In this document: positions 1 to 18,500 of the stretch, one piece after another
How the letters are laid out: each line of letters begins with the position of its first letter
How positions within the stretch are numbered: position 1 is the first letter of the stretch
NCBI RefSeq assembly: GCF_036373705.1
Contig: NC_089857.1
Coordinates: 34,606,784-34,670,783, forward strand
From: Amia ocellicauda
Lineage: Eukaryota; Chordata; Actinopteri; Amiiformes; Amiidae
Length of the DNA: 64,000 bases
Reading direction: 5' to 3'
Made by a program: the position numbers and the translations under genes
Notes under the pieces: generated by a model
Database searches by the model: none
What the model was told of the DNA's origin: nothing
Seen by the model: the letters and a program-made list of their open reading frames with translations, nothing else

Positions 1-6215
<6,215 letters not shown>

Positions 6216-6370
6216 GTTGCCCGGAGATGCTCTGGCCAAGGGGGCGGCACCCGAAGAGCGATTCGGCGCGTCATGCGCATACGCAGAAAGGGGGCGGAGC
6301 CACTGCATTTCCCGCCGGCCGAAAAAGTTTCCCATTGCGTCTGCGTCGGCTGTGACGTAGCCCCGCCCAG
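6216..6370 (-). promoter_or_regulatory. SMC5 promoter region (GC/CpG-rich, TATA-less)
   Basis: This short CpG-rich block directly upstream of the SMC5 ATG contrasts with the AT-rich surroundings. Visible sites: GC boxes at 6240-6247, 6290-6297 and 6361-6368 (the last inverted), an NRF1-like TGCGCATACGCA at 6274-6285, an E2F-like TTTCCCGCC at 6308-6316 and a CRE-like TGACGTA at 6353-6359. No TATA box is evident. This pattern is typical of housekeeping or cell-cycle genes and fits SMC5. The transcription start is not determinable here. Confidence 0.7.
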
Positions 6371-9300
6371 CTTGTTACATTTTTCATGGCTAACTACATC
6401 CAATACAGTATTTCAAATAGATCTTAAAGAATACGCATATTGCACTATTCATGTATATATTATTTTTATTACTTTGTTATTAGCAATTAGCTTACATCTC
6501 ATTCAATGTCACCTGCGTCTATACATAGGCGCATGTCTCTTCAAACTAAGACAGTATTAACTCTAGATAATACCGTTGTTATCCACTAGATGGCAGGAGT
6601 ACATTAGGAATTTTGTCCTTCAATTGCTCAGTAGACCACAAGCGTTCCTTTGAATTTAGTGTATCATGCAAACTTATTTCCTACAGTGGCATTTCAGTTT
6701 TGAGGTTGTCTGCATGACACAATTATAATGTATAGTTAATATATGAAATCCAATGTAATAATTTAACATACGTTTAATGTATTTTGCTGAATAGACATAA
6801 AAGCCCAAGCAGCATCTGTGTGGATATCTAGACATTTATTGTCAGGGTTTGTAAGGGATTGGAAAGAAGGCATGCACACCAAGCTACCAAGGAAGTTGTA
6901 ATACAACAAACAATCAAGCCACACATTTTAAATTCATTAAATGTATTTGTTTATTTTTAAGTAACATAGGTTACTGTTTGTCATAGTTCACACAAGATTT
7001 GCTGTTATATCAACATTATCAATCATCTTTTCTATGCCACAAAATGCTTTTTCTTTGTCAGTTGTGTAATGTTGCATTGTAAAATAATGATGACAGAGCT
7101 ATAATGTGAAGAGCTATAGCACAAATATTTGCAAAAGACTTGACAGAAAGAAAGAAAAAAGCAATAGCAACAATATAATGAACAGACCTGACCCAGATGC
7201 AGCTGTAAGCACTGTTTATTTTAAAATGAGACCATGTTCTACTTTACTGATGTATACATTTGAAGAAACATGAATCACATAAAACCTTTTAAAGAGTTTA
7301 TGAAAGGCTGCCAATGTGTATTCTTTAAAAACTTAAGATGTCTGTCATGCAGTTCTCTGAAACTTATAAGCACATGCTGTTTACATTCTTCTTAGTACCA
7401 GAATTTCAACCAATGCCAATGTGATGTTTTAGTTTGTATTTACATAAATTGCACTTGTCCAGATTCAATTGCCTCCTGAAATGGATACCCATGATTCCAA
7501 GCCACTTCAGGACACAAGGGGACATGAAAATGAACTGTAGAGAGCATGGGTTTTACTCTCTGCAAATTCTTGCATTGTTCCCTGAACCTAGACTTATTTG
7601 TCCCTGCCTAATTGTAGTGAACTGTAGAACCCCAGGATTTAAATGTTTGTTAGAGGTTACAAATAAAGATCTGCGAATCTTGGACCCAGGTCACTGACTC
7701 TGACACCTTCGAGATCAAGTTGATTGGTGGCATTTCAGTCCATTTACAGCTTGCTAATTTTTATAGATCTTGGATAGTTGGGATACTTTGCTCCACGGGA
7801 CAATGCCGAAAAAATCATCTGTTTTACTTACATGTACAATTATACACATGGGAAATTGGTCAATACAAGTTTTGAAATCCAAGCCTTAAGGTTCAATAAA
7901 ACCAAGCATCCAAAAGCAAGCAAAGGTCAGTAACAGGATGCAGTGTTAGTACCAGATGTAAATTATCACCAGGGGGAGTACATTTCTTCCAATAAGTTGT
8001 CTTAACACAATAATACAGGACAGCACCTTACCACAACAGGTTTAATACCTGTAAGGGGTTAAACAGTATGCTATATCAGCTTCACTTGTGAAGACCAGCT
8101 TCAGCTCAAAAATAAAAATGTCCAGGTGGATAAATTAATGTTGGATTGAACCTTATAGCCTTCCAGATACTGGATAAAAGATTGTACAAATATGCCACAA
8201 AATTGGATAGCTCATCATTCTGAGATAATAATCTGGAAGTCTTCTTAGGGAGACAATGGTGTATTAATATTGAACAGTGTATAAAGTGTGGAGTTAAACT
8301 GATCCTATGTCATGGTAATAGTAGGTATCATATCTGAACCACTGCAAGCTCTTAAGAAAAGTAATACAGGCTATATTAGTGGTTTCCTTGCCTGGTCCTG
8401 AGGAGCCCCAATCCTCTTGGTTTAATAGTCACCCTAAATTAAAGACTGGGAACACATGTTAGTTATTAATCAGTGCGCAGGGGTTTGATCTCTTAATTAC
8501 CTTAATTCCCTAGTTCAAAGGGGTAATTGTTACAACCGGCTTAATTGATCGTAATTCAGTGTAACCAAGTCTTATTAAATTGGTGATTTAAGGGTGACCT
8601 ATTAAACCTGCTGTACTGGAGCTCTCCAGGACCAGGGCTGGAGCCCACTCAGTTCGATATTATCCATGAATCATAAAGAACATATATATGCACACATTGA
8701 GCTCTGGCATACTGTACATTAACATTCCATTGTCAATTGCCTATAGTTCTGGCGCATTACAGTTTACCATGAGACTATGACAGCTCCATGGGATTGATTA
8801 TGCTGATATAAGTGGAGAAAAGTAGCCTTAGACTGCAAAGAATAATACAAATACATACACATCTGAAAAGATAAACTGAGGGAAATTGATCAATAAAGTA
8901 ACAATCTTACTTGTATTGTAACAAAAAGTGGGGGTCCCTTTCTTGTGATAGTTGAAGGAATAATAGGTGTACTTCTATTTTAATAAACTAAACTATTAAA
9001 CTTCGATAAAAAGAGACTACTATATGTACTTCATAGTGTTGCTAAATGTAGGAAAGAATTCAAGGGTGCTAGTGGCAGCTGGTGTTAACAAGGAAGGGAA
9101 TGACAATTGTGCAGAGTCATTTGATCAGCACTTTAGCCTATAAATAACTAGTCTTAATAATAAATCCTCTTTCAGGTACCACAGTCCATATGTGTGTCAC
9201 CTTTACAATAGCGCTACTCATTGCTGGACCAAGAGGAGGATACTTAGAATACAGGTAAATCTGCAAGTATTTCTCCTTGGCCACAATGAGGTGTCCGAAG

Positions 9301-9984
9301 TTATTAATACAAAGAGAGAGAAATCAAGGGACAAAAAAAGAAACTGTACACGAGCAATCACAATTCTTTACATATTTAAAAAAATCCTCCTCTCAAAAGT
9401 CCTTCTCCATAATGTGGATAATCTTCTGTTGTCATTAAGGAGTTATATACATGTATATTCCCTGTGATACCTTGAACTGGCAACAGGATGAAAATTTGAT
9501 ATGTTTTGATGTTTACCAATGAGTTAAGAAGAAACTTACACAAAAGCTTTTGAACATTGTGTAAAATTCATGTTTGTTTGTTCGCTTCTTTGCATCCAGT
9601 ATGTTGTTGAGATTTGCTGAAGTGCACTAATTCTGAAATGCACATAAAACATTAGCCTGTTTTCGATATAAGAAAGCAGGATGGTAGACACACATCAAAG
9701 TGGAATTTTAGGATGGGAAATACATTGAGTGCTCCAATTCTGAGGCATGAAACAATAAACTAGATTTGTGAAAAAGCTCAAATAGGAAAATCTGGTGCAA
9801 CCATCTTTCTAAGCATCTGGACTTTTGAGTACCTCACATACGGTGGCAATTTTAAAGCACATAAAATGGGAGATGTCCATTTTTGGAGCCACTTGTGCAA
9901 ATTATATTATATAAACCTTAATCATTTAATCAATTTTTAAATGTATCATGTACTGGAATCCCACATTCCAATTCCAGACTATGT
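6371..9984. other. Intergenic spacer between SMC5 and MAMDC2, including MAMDC2 3' UTR
   Basis: AT-rich, without a credible coding region. The part next to 9985 must hold the MAMDC2 3' UTR. Candidate poly(A) signals on the minus strand are the complement of TTTATT at 7215-7220 and near 6950 and 6834; which is used is unknown. One fold-back MITE lies at 8388-8640. The 87-91 aa open frames here have no recognisable content. Confidence 0.5.
8388..8640. mobile_element. Fold-back MITE-like element
   Basis: The left end CCTGGTCCTGAGGAGCCCC is matched in inverted orientation by the right end GGAGCTCTCCAGGACCAGGG. The inverted match continues inwards through GGTTTAATAG..CACCCT versus AGGGTGACCTATTAAACC. 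The interior is AT-rich and non-coding. This is the structure of a non-autonomous fold-back DNA element common in fish genomes; the family is not identified. Confidence 0.55.
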
Positions 9985-10049
9985 TCAGTAATCTATATCA
10001 TTGAAGTTTTCAGAGAATCCAGAGTAGGGAACCATCATTTCTCCCAATT
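9985..10049 (-). CDS. mamdc2: MAMDC2 exon 14 (C-terminal tail and stop)
   Basis: The acceptor is TTCACAG before AATTGG. The exon encodes LGEMMVPYSGFSENFNDIDY and TGA. The acidic, Ser/Tyr-containing tail matches the end of human MAMDC2 (SGYSEDLNEIEY), which fixes the 3' end of the coding region. Confidence 0.9.
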
Positions 10050-13000
10050 CTGTGAAGAAAAAATAGACAGATGTCGAATAAAAACATGGTATAGTTCTGA
10101 TGGGGCTACAGTCTCTATGTATGTGTATTATAATTTGAATTAAAGGAATAGCTTTGAAAAACAAAATGACCCGTTACAGGTATTAAAAATAAGATATTAA
10201 TACACATACAATATGTATCTTCTTTTCATAATAACAATAGCCTTTTTCACTACTTACAATACATAATTTTCCTACTTGCCTTCACAGCATTCTACCATCT
10301 CTTGGCACATGTACATCTTTGACTGCCAATGCAATTACGCAGCAGACTGAAAAGATCTCCCTGTGTCTCTGACATTTAACCAAGCAGCAAAATAGACCAC
10401 TTATGGTGGTGTTCCTGCCACTGTTTGAATGTTTCTGAATTCAAATGAAATTAGATTTTCTTGTCATTGATGGTTCAAATGTTCTTAACATATAAAAGGA
10501 CAGTATGCATTTTTGAAGTATGCAACCCCAAGAATACTACCATTAGCTCCAAAGTTTGACCTCTCATATCTCCGTAAACATTAACTGAATTATTCAATTC
10601 TGAGACAAGGTGGTAACATTTTAACAAAATATTGCTTGCATTAATGTAGAATGACCCTTGCTGAAGGGCAGTTGTTTCATCACAGAATGACACATTTATG
10701 TGTACAAGCTCAGCAAGATCAATAAAACCACTTTGATCCAAAACCTCTGCTATTGAATATATGACACCCGTGAACAGAGGACATTCTGCAAACACCACAA
10801 GGGCTACAGTGAATTAATGTATTGATATTGTTCACATTGCTCACATTTTCAAATGCTCATTTTCTGGTGAGGAGGGTGCTGAGTAAGCATCAACTATGTC
10901 TGGCCAAGCTCCAACCAATTTGTGGCAATACCAGATAGCAGCATGACTCATTAGCACTATGCAGAACAGCTGGGTTCATCAAAGTTGCTCTATTAAAAAA
11001 TATTAGAATACAGTAAATCTAGCACTCTGTGATATGTGTATATAAATATAAAGTTGTGGTCAAAACTATCAAATTTTTCACCCTTAATTTCAAACCATGT
11101 GATTCAGTGGTTCATGTGTTCAGTTCAGTTGTTCATTAATATATACTTCTTTATCAGTTATTCTATGTCTGAGTTTATTTATTCAGTCTACAGAAAACTG
11201 CAAATAGTCCAATTGACTGAGTGATGACAGGGAGTGTGTAGACCTGTGACTGACACTCACTGAAGTAGCAGATAAACACTGTTCAATCCAGAAAACCAAT
11301 CAAATTCATGTGCCAGATTTTCATTTCAAATACATTACATATAAATTGGGTTAATTCTTCATTCAAAAAACCTATTGGGCAAAGGAATAATTGGCAACAT
11401 GGCAGCAGTGCCAAGTTAAGCAATATATTCCTGAAAGTTTAGAATATGATTAAAAAATCATTAAATTAACACAAACTACAATAAAAAGGTGTGTAAGGAT
11501 ATTCCCTTTACCAAACTAGGCTCAAGTTTGTTTCCTTCGAACATAGAGTATTTTTCTTGAATTGCCCAGTAAACAAATGTCAAAACAATGGATTCTGAAA
11601 TCAGGATTGAAACCACTACATATGACATGCTTAGCCTTCTTCTATCTTTATGTAGATGTATCACATCTTTAATTCTTTGAATAAAACTGAAACTAAGCAC
11701 GATCATTGATAACAATGTTATAAATGTAAATTATCACCTTTGCATGGTCCTTTTTGAAAAACAATGTCATCGATAGCAATGTCACTTCTTATTGACATTC
11801 CTCGTACAGCTTCAAAGACAATCTGGATTAACAGAAACAAGGCATGAAAGTTATTTTCTAAAATGTTTTTGGGAACACTTCATAAAAAATGTATGAGGTA
11901 AAATATTGTTTTATTGCACAACCAGTTCCACAAAATTCTGCTTTCATGTTTTACCTCCTGGTTTGAGGATATTTTCCACTGACCTTGTGATTGTGATCAC
12001 ACTCGTACCCCACCATTCCCCTCATCCAAGAGATGCTATGCTCTCCGCGTTGCCTCCAGAGCAGCGATTCCCTTCTCTCTCCCTCCTTCTTCAAGTACAC
12101 ACTCAGCATGCCAGTGCCAGACCCATACATGTGGTAATAAAACACCAAACACTGCTGGGTGTGGAAGCCACGCAGCTCTTTTGACATTAGACGGGCGTTG
12201 TGCCCAGGAATCATGTGGGAGGCTTCAATGTACATGTAGTAACCTACAAAAGGTTCACATAAATGGGTTCACTGATTGATCATTTTAACATTTTGCTGAA
12301 TATAGAAAGTTTATGTTTATGTTTTCAGATTTGAATTGCCAGAAAAGTAACTTGCTTCAGTTAATTTCAACTAATATGACAGAGACAAATTGAGACAGAT
12401 CACAGATAAAACTTTCTATTCCACTAACAATTTTTTGCCTGTTTCACAATATAAAAGCAGAAATTGTAGATTAACTAGTTTATATTGTACATCAATTGTC
12501 TCCTACTGTCCAGTTTAAGATGCCTTCAAGGAATAATTTTTAGATTAATAGATGTGATCTCATTGCAAGTTTTTTTTTGCTAAAGATCCTGGGAAATCTT
12601 GAAATGACTCACCTACCCCTGAGGTGTGATCTCCATTTGGCCCCGTATAAGATGTAGGTGTCTGTCCTCTGATTCGAAACCAGTTCCCTCTGTCATTCTC
12701 ATCTTGTGTGTATCCACAATCGTCCATCTCAAAATTGCATTGCCCTGGAGCTGAAGGAAACATCCCTGCAAGACATAATTCTTATCCATGGATAAAAACT
12801 GACAGAAAGAAACTTTATTCATCAATTGATTTCTAAGGCTGAATGCAAAGCTCTGTTACAGTAAACTCCCAAATAATTTTAGATGTACACATGTGTGTGA
12901 GATGGTGGTGGGTAGAGTGTGTTATTACAGAATAAAACAGTTAACACACTGCTGCTACCAATGCTGATCAAACAAAGCATTTCTTGTTTTTTTCTAAGAC

Positions 13001-15490
13001 AAATTCTTGCTGAGCTTTCCACTATATTTTGAAACTGGGACATGGAAACAAGATAGAAGGGAACACACAATCATTTTGTTCATATAAAATATGAGTTACA
13101 GAAAATAAGGTTTAAAGCTGCCATCAGCCCCTTCCCTATTCCTCCTGCAGTAGAAAGTTTTAGACATATGGGTGTCTATGTGTGTATTGTAGTAGCCTCT
13201 TAAAAGTGTAAAGAGTCATGGGAAACAAGTGAGTTTTAAATCTTCCTATGCATTGACATGACAGCTTCCAGAACACCACAAGGAACAAGTTTTCTCTGTT
13301 AGAAAATAGTTATTTATTTCCACTAAAATATCAAAGAAGCATCAAAAGAAATTTGATTTTTCTTTTAAAGTGTTTGTGTGCTATATATGTTCTTTAGAGA
13401 ATAAAAGGATACTGTACATCTGAACAACTGAAACCTGCCTCTTTGATACTATGGGAAAAGTATCAAATACAATCTGAAAGCAGCTTATCAACCCAGCAGT
13501 ACAGTGACCATTGTTCTTTCATAAACTGAATAGACAGTGTTCCCACCTTCGGAGATCCGGCAGTCGCCAAGACTCACAGTGATGTCATCAAGTGCCACCA
13601 ATCCACAGTCCCAGAAATTTTTACAAATGCTAACAAAAACCACCTGTGGAAGATGCCAAAAGCTCAATTTAATACAAAATCTCCATCTTAATTTAACCAT
13701 TACTGATATAATGCACTTGCAGTGAACTGTCCAGTTGTATATTTTGTGTGTATTGTCTAATAACGATAAAGTGATTAGTGACTTTTGCAATCTATATTCA
13801 AATTCTGCAGAATTACACTTTCTCGGCTCATTCTGTGCCAGCTGTCATTCTGCTTGGGGAAAAAGAAATATCTTTGGTCTTCTTGAATTTATGTCATACA
13901 CTTTTATGTCCACTAGTTTCTATTAGCAGTGTCTACATTCCAGTTCATGCCAGCAAAGCTTCTTATTTCATCTTCCCATCTTTTATGGTGTCTTCTAGGT
14001 CTTTTTTCATCTCTTGGGATCCATTCTATAGCTTTTATTGTCCATCTTTGGTCTGTTGTTCTTACAATGTGTCTGGCCCAATGCCAATTTAACATTTTCA
14101 ACAGTCATATACTTTTATTTGTTCTCAGATCCATATATTTGTGTTTGTATTTCCAAGCTTGCAGCTTTCCGTGGTTCTTCATGTCATTTCAAGTTTATGT
14201 ATTATTTGTACATCTGTGACCAGGTTTCAGAGCCATATGTGATGCATTGATCAGATACTTTTCTCTTCAGTGAAATGGGTAGATTTACTTTCTTCCAAAT
14301 GTACTCTATCCCATGTATATATACACTCACCTAAAGGATTATTAGGAACACCATACTAATACTGTGTTTGACCCCCTTTCGCCTTCAGAACTGCCTTAAT
14401 TCTACGTGGCATTGATTCAACAAGGTGCTGAAAGCATTCTTTAGAAATGTTGGCCCATATTGATAGGATAGCATCTTGCAGTTGATGGAGATTTGTGGGA
14501 TGCACATCCAGGACACGAAGCTCTCGTTCCACCACATCCCAAAGATGCTCTATTGGGTTGAGATCTGGTGACTGTGGGGGCCAGTTTAGTACAGTGAACT
14601 CATTGTCATGTTCAAGAAACCAATTTGAAATGATTCGACCTTTATGACATGGTGCATTATCCTGCTGGAAGTAGCCATCAGAGGATGGGTACATGGTGGT
14701 CATAAAGGGATGGACATGGTCAGAAACAATGCTCAGGTAGGCCATGGCATTTAAACGATGCCCAATTGGCACTAAGGGGCCTAAAGTGTGCCAAGAAAAC
14801 ATCCCCCACACCATTACACCACCACCACCAGCCTGCACAGTGGTAACAAGGCATGATGGATCCATGTTCTCATTCTGTTTATGCCAAATTCTGACTCTAC
14901 CATCTGAATGTCTCAACAGAAATCGAGACTCATCAGACCAGGCAACATTTTTCCAGTCTTCAACTGTCCAATTTTGGTGAACTTGTGCAAACTGTAGCCT
15001 CTTTTTCCTATTTGTAGTGGAGATGAGTGGTACCCGGTGGGGTCTTCTGCTGTTGTAGCCCATCCGCCTCAAGGTTGTACGTGTTGTGGCTTCACAAATG
15101 CTTTGCTGCATACCTCGGTTGTAACGAGTGGTTATTTCAGTCAAAGTTGCTCTTCTATCAGCTTGAATCAGTCGGCCCATTCTCCTCTGACCTCTAGCAT
15201 CAACAAGGCATTTTAGCCCACAAGACTGCCGCATACTGGATGTTTTTCCCTTTTCACACCATTCTTTGTAAACCCTAGAAATGGTTGTGCGTGAAAATCC
15301 CAAAAATAGCTCAAAAATGCTTAAATCACCTTTCTTTCCCATTCAGACATTCAGTTTGGAGTTCAGGAGATTGTCTTGACCAGGACCACACCCCTAAATG
15401 CATTGAAGCAACTGCCATGTGATTGGTTGGTTAGATAATTGCATTAATGAGAAATTGAACAGGTGTTCCTAATAATCCTTTAGGTGAGTG

Positions 15491-15544
<54 letters not shown>

Positions 15545-18500
15545 TGTATTTTGGCCAGATGTTTAAAAAACTGAAAGGCCTGGGTTGTAGATCATTTAAT
15601 AACTTCAAAGTGCATGTCTGGAATGCCAAATGGATCCATCACTTGCACCTTAAGTAGATACACTATGATTAACAGAGACACATGGTACTGCTGATATCAG
15701 AATGAACATGGTTAAAGTGAGTAAATAAATCATAGACCGGGAGAGATTATATTTTAGAAGTGTTGGGGTGCAAGGAAAACCTGCTGTCAGAAAATGGATT
15801 GCTTTGAAAGAATACAAATACTACTGAACCTCACATGGGACTTACAGCATATGTAAGATACTTATTTTTACCACCCATCCACTTCAATATGGGGGAAAAT
15901 AATTTCACCAGGGAGAAGATCCACACAAAACAAATGTATAAAGATTCACTTCAACAAAATTAATTTCCAATAACTCTTTAAATGATTGTTAAATGATTTT
16001 AACAGATCAAATTAATTAATTTTTAAACATATTCCTGCAAACTTTAAAACCTATAACACCAAAGTGCCAGAAAGGTCTATTAGACAGATGTTTGATCAAA
16101 AACAGCAAAAAAAAATAAAAATAAAATGGATCATTTCAAATCATTTGAGTGGAAAAGTAGCAATGTGCATTATTACAGTTTTACCTTTGTTGGCATTGGC
16201 TTTAGGAAGGTGATTTCAACCTCAGTCCAGACTCCTCTTGAACTTTCAGAAATCGTCCAGACTTTCTCCTGGGCAATGTTGTTCTCGTCATAGATATAAA
16301 CAGCTAGGGCATTGTCTATTTTCATAAACCCATGCAATACATAATAAAACTTCAGACAGTACTTCAAATTTCCTGGCAGGTAGGGTCCGTAGAGTCGCCC
16401 AACGTAGCCTGGCCTTGATGTAAACCTGGTGTTGGCCAACAAGAAAGAACCTGCAGAGCATGGGGACAATTTACTTTCCTTACAGAAACTATTAGTAAAT
16501 ATTTCCCTGCAGATATTTGTGTCCCTAATGGTACTGTGATAGTTTAAAAATATCCTCCAAAGGAATACATCTTGTTCTGATCTAGTATGTAGAGTTTCTG
16601 TTGACAGAAAACCAGCAATCTGTATTCTTGATTTTAAATCTGAATTTAATTGTCAAATAAAATTAGGTTTAGTAACTTACCTGAACCGGTAGTATGATCT
16701 CCTATTCTATACAGATTGGGTTTCACTGAAATTCTGTTCCATACAGAACCTTCTATGCGCTCCTGATAGTAATGACAGAAATTTTCTTCAAAATCACAGT
16801 TGGCGATGGAAGGATCAAAGAAAGGCTCTATGAAAAATGACAACACCATTACAATTTGAATAAATAAATATGAAGCGGCACCAGACAATATACAGTATCG
16901 TTACATTTCTAGATTTATTAAAATATATAAAGAGAATTATATTGTCACACTTTTGTGTATAGCACCTCTCAAAAGATTTGGAACTTGAAAGGCTACTCCA
17001 GTTCTTCCAGGATCCTTAAATCTTTTCTTAAGGATCCTGGAAGAACTGGAGGAGCCTTTCAAGTTCCAAATCTTTTGAGCGTTTTGAAGTTCGAGATGAC
17101 AGAGATGAAGACAGCTTTTTCAGGTGTACCACGCTCGGGCAGTGTGTCTGCATGCATTAATCAAACATATGGAAATCAAACCAAATCAAATCCCTCCCAC
17201 CTGTCTCCATGCTGCAGAATTCTGGAGAGAATGAAATGTCATCCAGAGCAACATATCCTCCCCTGGCACTATTAAAGGCAACTTCAAAAACAACCTTGAA
17301 GAAGCAAACAAACAGGAGACAATTAATCTGCTACACTCTAATGAGCAGAATCTCTGGGACATAGGAAGTTAAAATCTCCTTTCAAAACAATTGTCTTGCA
17401 TCAGTATTGTCACAGATGTGGTATAGCAGTACTATTCATAGCATTGGAGTCAGAGAGTAAAGCGAGTGAGGCAGGAAGGCATTCAAAACCAAGAGTGTGA
17501 ATGTGAAAATACTTTCTGGTTGAAATCAAAATGGGAAACAGTTTGGTCATAATAAAATTATTATTTTCATTTTCATATCAATACCAAGGGAAAAAAATTA
17601 TTAGATGGTGTTATTTATTCTTGTGACCGATGTGACAAGACACAGTAGCATGCATCCTATTGATTTCCAAGCAGAAAATTATGTATGGGCTGTCTGAACC
17701 CCTGTCCTGTCTCTTTATAGCTCCCTATCATAGCAGGGGTCAGAATTATTCCTAAAATTGGGCTACACTCTTGAAGTATTCAAAGAGATGTGTGCATGCA
17801 GTCCAAAACCTACTGAGACAGGAGGAAAAAATAGGTATTCGTAGCTTTTAAATATGCAATTTATTCACACATGTTTAAAGCTGTGAATTTCTAGACTGCT
17901 GCAATAAGTACTCAAGTCCTTGTTTTGCTCTACTAGATTTTAATAACGTAGCCTCAAGTTAATTTGTTATATCTGATAGACATATTTTAGAAACTTAATT
18001 ATGTAATTAATCACTTATTTATTCACAAATTCAGTGTCAACAAACTGCTAGTTATTATATCAACTATGGGGATTTTGTAACATGCATTTGCTCTCAAGAA
18101 GTGGGGTCCGTATTAAGATGTGAATATCCAGAAACTGTATACAGCTGTCACTTATGGTTATGGATTCAATGCAGATGTGTCATATAACCCTGTTTTTTCA
18201 GATTAAGAATGATTATTCTGGGAGTATACACTCACCTAAAGGATTATTAGGAACACCATACTAATACTGTGTTTGACCCCCTTTCGCCTTCAGAACTGCC
18301 TTAATTCTACGTGGCATTGATTCAACAAGGTGCTGAAAGCATTCTTTAGAAATGTTGGCCCATATTGATAGGATAGCATCTTGCAGTTGATGGAGATTTG
18401 TGGGATGCACATCCAGGGCACAAAGCTCCCGTTCCACCACATCCCAAAGATGCTCTATTGGGTTGAGATCTGGTGACTGTGGGGGCCAGTTTAGTACAGT

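Noticed and set aside
10475..10798. The 107-codon frame as an extra MAMDC2 exon
   Set aside because: Exons 13 and 14 join in phase without it and it has no MAM similarity; it was kept only as a low-confidence broken segment.
13929..14250. Plus-strand frames over the LINE fragment
   Set aside because: The homology (W-A-x-H, R-W-D motif) is on the minus strand; the plus frames are shadows.
14744..14980. Plus-strand 78-codon frames opposite the transposases (also 18649-18885)
   Set aside because: Antisense shadows of the Tc1 transposase, identical in both copies because the DNA is.
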